DNA of 64,000 nucleotides from CBEULR01 sp965544035 (lineage in GTDB: Bacteria > Bacillota > Desulfotomaculia > Desulfotomaculales > Desulforudaceae). The translations under genes and the position numbers were made by a program. The DNA lies in contig CBEULR010000011.1 of NCBI GenBank assembly GCA_965544035.1, positions 25,550-89,549 on the forward strand. The letters run 5' to 3'. Below, in pieces: positions 61,456 through 64,000 of the stretch. Within the stretch, counting starts at the first letter, position 1. Every line of letters starts with the position of its first letter. The notes beneath the pieces were generated by a model, which did no database searches, had not been told where the DNA came from, and was given only the letters and a program-made list of their open reading frames with translations.

Positions 61456-62877
61456 TTAATGCACCCGCGGCTCGACCGCGGCGCGGCCGCTTCCCCGCCA
61501 CTGCTCGAGATGCAGGCCGTTGTAGTACGCCTCCTGTTCGGACGGCGCCACCCCGGCATAGGCCACGTTCAGCGCCCGGGCCATCCAGGGATCAAGGCAG
61601 CAGAGATCCTCACGGTTCAGATCCCTCATATCGGACTTGCCTAGGGCATACATCACCTGATCCATCTCTTTGACACTCAGCTTCAGGAAGTTGACCAGCG
61701 ACTCGGCCGCCTGATCGGGATCAAACCGGTCCCGCATCCTTCCCGAGTGCAGCACCAGCTGGGTCGGCGGTTCGGTGGGGATGGCCTTCAGCATCTCCGG
61801 GGAAATCATCGCCATGATCGCCGCCGTGCCGATGTACACGGCATCGGCCCCCAGGGCCAGAGCCTTCAGAAACTGACCGGGGGTGAACAGCCCGCCGCCC
61901 GCCAGCAGCGACACCTTCCCGTCGGCGTCCTTGCTGTCCAGGAAGCGCCGCGCCCGGGCGATCGCGTAGATGGTGGGCAGCCCCAGATCATCCTCCGAGG
62001 TGGGAGATGCCGCGTGCGTCGCCCCCTCGGCACCGTCCACGGTCACAAAGTCCACGCCCGCCTTCAGGGCGATGTCCAGTTCATACTCCAGATAGTGCGA
62101 GGCCGCAATCTTCACTCCCACAGGGACGCCCGTCTCCTTACGCAACCCTGCCACCGTGCGGGCAAAGTCCTTGGCCGAATCCACGCCCGGGATCCGGGTG
62201 TGCAGGACGATGTCCTCACCCTCTTTAACCCCGAACACCTCCCGCATCTCGGCATCAACAAACTTGGCCTGCGTCCGCTGCGGCGAGGCCCCCTGGGCAC
62301 CCTGTCCAAGCTGGATCTCGATTGCGTCCAGCTGTCTGTACTTGTCCGGGGTGTTCAGGTACCCGCCCCGGTTGTACTGCCCGATCAGCTTGGACGCCGC
62401 CTTCCGTTCCTCAGCCAGGAGGCCGGACTCACCGGTATTGGTGGCCGTGCCCATTGCGGTCGCCGCCTTGGCCAGCGCCACCTTCGCCTCCTTGCTGAGC
62501 GCGCTGCCGTAGGACATCCCCGTAATGTATACCGGAATGTCCAGCTTCAGCGGCTTGTCGGCCCGCGGCCCGATCACCGTCTCCTTGCTGATGGTAACCT
62601 CGTCCTTCACCGGGAAACGGTACAGATGCACCGGATTCAGCAGCAGCGCATCCCAGGAGGAAAAACGCATATTCGTGCCGAGCGGCCGCTCGATCGCTTC
62701 GCCCTGAACCGCTCTCATCCAAAGCTCCATGCCGCTGAAGAACGAGGTTCGCTTCAGGATTGACAGCACCCCGAGCAAGTTGTCTGTGTACTTGTCCTTC
62801 AGCATCTTGTACATCAGGTTGTCGGTCGTCTCGTCGGCCGTCCCGCGGATCAGGTTGGTCAGCCAGTTCCACACCAT
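61456..62877 (-). CDS. FMN-binding glutamate-synthase-like protein (GltB central domain)
   Basis: The 473-residue protein consists of the FMN-binding alpha/beta barrel of glutamate synthase (GVKIAASHYLEYELDIALKAGVDFVTVDGAEGATHA region, then LLAGGGLFTPGQFLKALALGADAVYIG; quoted in part). The N-terminal amidotransferase and C-terminal beta-helix domains are absent. The family's three-cysteine 3Fe-4S motif is reduced to a CC pair (LCCLDPW). ATG at 62877 follows AGGAGG by 7 nt. Its electron partner is not in the window. Confidence 0.9.
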   Translation of the reverse strand: MVWNWLTNLIRGTADETTDNLMYKMLKDKYTDNLLGVLSILKRTSFFSGMELWMRAVQGEAIERPLGTNMRFSSWDALLLNPVHLYRFPVKDEVTISKETVIGPRADKPLKLDIPVYITGMSYGSALSKEAKVALAKAATAMGTATNTGESGLLAEERKAASKLIGQYNRGGYLNTPDKYRQLDAIEIQLGQGAQGASPQRTQAKFVDAEMREVFGVKEGEDIVLHTRIPGVDSAKDFARTVAGLRKETGVPVGVKIAASHYLEYELDIALKAGVDFVTVDGAEGATHAASPTSEDDLGLPTIYAIARARRFLDSKDADGKVSLLAGGGLFTPGQFLKALALGADAVYIGTAAIMAMISPEMLKAIPTEPPTQLVLHSGRMRDRFDPDQAAESLVNFLKLSVKEMDQVMYALGKSDMRDLNREDLCCLDPWMARALNVAYAGVAPSEQEAYYNGLHLEQWRGSGRAAVEPRVH

Positions 62878-63000
62878 CACATTACCTCCTATGAATTCCA
62901 GTGGATAAATCCATAGGTATTATGCTGGAAACAAGCACGGTGTATTCCGCATCCGGTGATTCTTCAGACACATGCCAATGTGTAGTGTGGCCCCGACCAT

Positions 63001-63028
63001 GAGCAAGCCCCGGGGTGCACCCCGGGGC
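63001..63028 (-). terminator. Terminator of the DUF1294 gene
   Basis: GCCCCGGGG pairs with CCCCGGGGC around TGCA, followed by TTGCTC on the minus strand; the U-tract is weak. Confidence 0.6.
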
Positions 63029-63043
63029 CTGCTCTGCAGTTCA

Positions 63044-63304
63044 TCAACTAAAGAAGACCATGGCAGCCGCAGACTGCAGTATGAGCAGCAGGGGTACCCC
63101 TAGAGAAAACAGAAGATGCCTGGTCTTGTGCCGAAACAGGCACATCCCCAGCCATACCCCTGCCGCCCCGCCGAACAGCGCGGTGAGCAAGAGCTGCCGC
63201 TCGGGCACCCGATACCCGCCGTTCACCGCCCGGCCCTTATCAAAGCCCATCAGGGCAAAGCCCAGCACATTGATCACCAGCAGGACACCAACCAACAACT
63301 CCAA
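63044..63304 (-). CDS. DUF1294 membrane protein
   Basis: The 86-residue protein has three hydrophobic segments and the DUF1294 pattern: LLVINVLGFALMGFDKGRA, then RVPERQLLLTALFGG and a final hydrophobic helix. TTG at 63304 has AAGGGGAG 10 nt upstream. The longer frame up to 63580 overlaps the coat gene in another frame and is not used. Confidence 0.85.
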   Translation of the reverse strand: MELLVGVLLVINVLGFALMGFDKGRAVNGGYRVPERQLLLTALFGGAAGVWLGMCLFRHKTRHLLFSLGVPLLLILQSAAAMVFFS

Positions 63305-63390
63305 ACGGTATACACTCCCCTTCCCCCGAAGCAAACCGGTCCACCATGCTACTGTTCGAAACAATCTCTGCTTTCCCTTCTCTTTTCCGC

Positions 63391-63425
63391 AAACCAAAAG
63401 CGTCGGGGCTCTCGGCTCCGACGCT
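63391..63425 (-). terminator. Terminator of the coat-protein genes
   Basis: AGCGTCGGGGC/GCTCCGACGCT stem followed by TTTTGGTTT on the minus strand. Confidence 0.8.
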
Positions 63426-63440
63426 CCACGTACAGCACCA

Positions 63441-63656
63441 TCACTTGACCTGGTACCATCCCCGCTTCTGCATCGCCTGAAATATCTGCTCGGCGTGCTG
63501 CTGCTCTTCCTTCTGGATGTGCTGGAACACCTTGCGCACTTCCGGGTTGGCCGACTCCAGCACCGACATGTTGTAGCCATCGGACAAGTATTTCTCGAGC
63601 ATAAGCTGGTCGGTCAGCATATCCTGGTCGGTAAGGTTCGTATTGGCATTGAACAA
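63441..63656 (-). CDS. Spore coat protein, CotF-like (short)
   Basis: The 71-residue helical protein (MFNANTNLTDQDMLTDQLMLEKYLSDGYN, quoted in part) has the PEVRKVFQHIQKEEQQHAEQIF motif of CotF/DUF-type coat proteins. ATG start. It follows the second coat gene by 14 nt. Confidence 0.88.
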   Translation of the reverse strand: MFNANTNLTDQDMLTDQLMLEKYLSDGYNMSVLESANPEVRKVFQHIQKEEQQHAEQIFQAMQKRGWYQVK

Positions 63657-63670
63657 GCGTGTCTCCTCCT

Positions 63671-63883
63671 TTACTGCTGCTGCAGGTTGGGCACCTGACC
63701 GCTCTTGAGCTGGTTGAGCGTGTTGACATGCTGCTGTTCCTTCTGCAGGATCTGCCCAAACAGCGCCTTCAGCTCCGGGTCCTGAACCTGCGCCGCGTAG
63801 CTGGCATACTTTTTGACGCAGATGTGCTCGTGCTTGAGAGCATCATCGATCAGGTCCATTTCCTTCTGCGTTAGCTGGATCAC
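63671..63883 (-). CDS. Spore coat protein, CotF-like (short), second copy
   Basis: The 70-residue helical protein has the same KALFGQILQKEQQHVNTLNQL motif as its neighbour and probably forms a heteromer with it. GTG at 63883 has GGGGGTGGTG upstream; the frame is open to 63925. Confidence 0.85.
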   Translation of the reverse strand: MIQLTQKEMDLIDDALKHEHICVKKYASYAAQVQDPELKALFGQILQKEQQHVNTLNQLKSGQVPNLQQQ

Positions 63884-64000
63884 GGTCTCACCACCCCCTA
63901 TCAATCTGGGGTTAGTCTTATACACACGACCTGTTTCTATGCAGAACTGTTAACGGCGATGATAAAATCCCCAAAAACGGCAGGATAAAATTCCCCACCC

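Noticed and set aside
63305..63580. Upstream half of the DUF1294 open frame
   Set aside because: It overlaps the coat gene in another frame and has Cys/Arg/Ser-rich shadow composition.

Overview
The window reads as part of the chromosome of a strictly anaerobic, spore-forming Clostridia-type Firmicute, most like the Peptococcaceae/Desulfotomaculum group. The evidence is moderately high GC, frequent GTG and TTG starts behind strong Shine-Dalgarno sites, and the gene content: an [FeFe]-hydrogenase, two oxygen-sensitive or oxygen-indifferent ribonucleotide reductases (class III and class II), TRAP transporters, CotF-like coat proteins, a GerMN lipoprotein and an SleL/YdhD-like glycosidase. No rRNA, tRNA, CRISPR array, phage or transposase gene was seen. 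Placement to genus is inference.

Layout. Positions 1-5.5 kb: NADH-type [FeFe]-hydrogenase subunit (cut by the window edge), a divergent PhoB-type two-component pair with a GerMN lipoprotein, and the class III RNR activase. 5.5-16 kb: class III RNR, an iron-uptake operon (feoA-feoB-zinc ribbon-DtxR) under two DtxR-like boxes, an orphan [NiFe]-hydrogenase maturation protease, a YibE/F membrane protein, a DUF2325 protein and a class I aminotransferase. Two ~150-bp copies of a GC-rich intergenic repeat sit here. 16-25.5 kb: MFS permease, an alpha/beta hydrolase lacking its serine nucleophile, Rrf2 and Crp/Fnr regulators, and a TAXI-TRAP importer with DUF1850. 25.5-31 kb: CheW, two chemoreceptors and a Na/Pi symporter. 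31-38.5 kb: an FtsA-like actin ATPase with beta-grasp-like repeats, the YhaN/YhaO DNA-processing pair and a prepilin peptidase. 38.6-48 kb: intein-bearing class II RNR, FapA/DUF342 protein, orphan DNA methyltransferase, a sigma factor fused to an anti-sigma/MucB-like domain, and a HAD phosphatase. 48-64 kb: YeiH-type permease, nitrilase, GH18 and BON proteins, a DctPQM TRAP system, SPFH/NfeD, a polysaccharide deacetylase with a coiled-coil partner, an iron-sulfur flavoprotein, a glutamate-synthase-like FMN protein, and coat proteins.

How the genes fit together. Fermentative or syntrophic redox metabolism (hydrogenase, iron-sulfur and flavin proteins) needs iron, and the Feo operon carries its own DtxR-type regulator. 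Deoxynucleotides come from two routes: the glycyl-radical enzyme and the B12-dependent enzyme. Two TRAP systems import carboxylate-like substrates, and the chemoreceptors and global regulators suggest a nutrient-seeking lifestyle.

The most unusual items are the covarying intergenic repeat pair, the actin/beta-grasp fusion, the single-chain sigma/anti-sigma/MucB protein without a membrane segment, the dead-nucleophile hydrolase, a probable CTG start, and several RNA or DNA regulatory structures (ribosome-site hairpins, a terminator within a leader, operator palindromes). Start codons below were often moved inside longer open frames to fit ribosome sites; these choices are inference.
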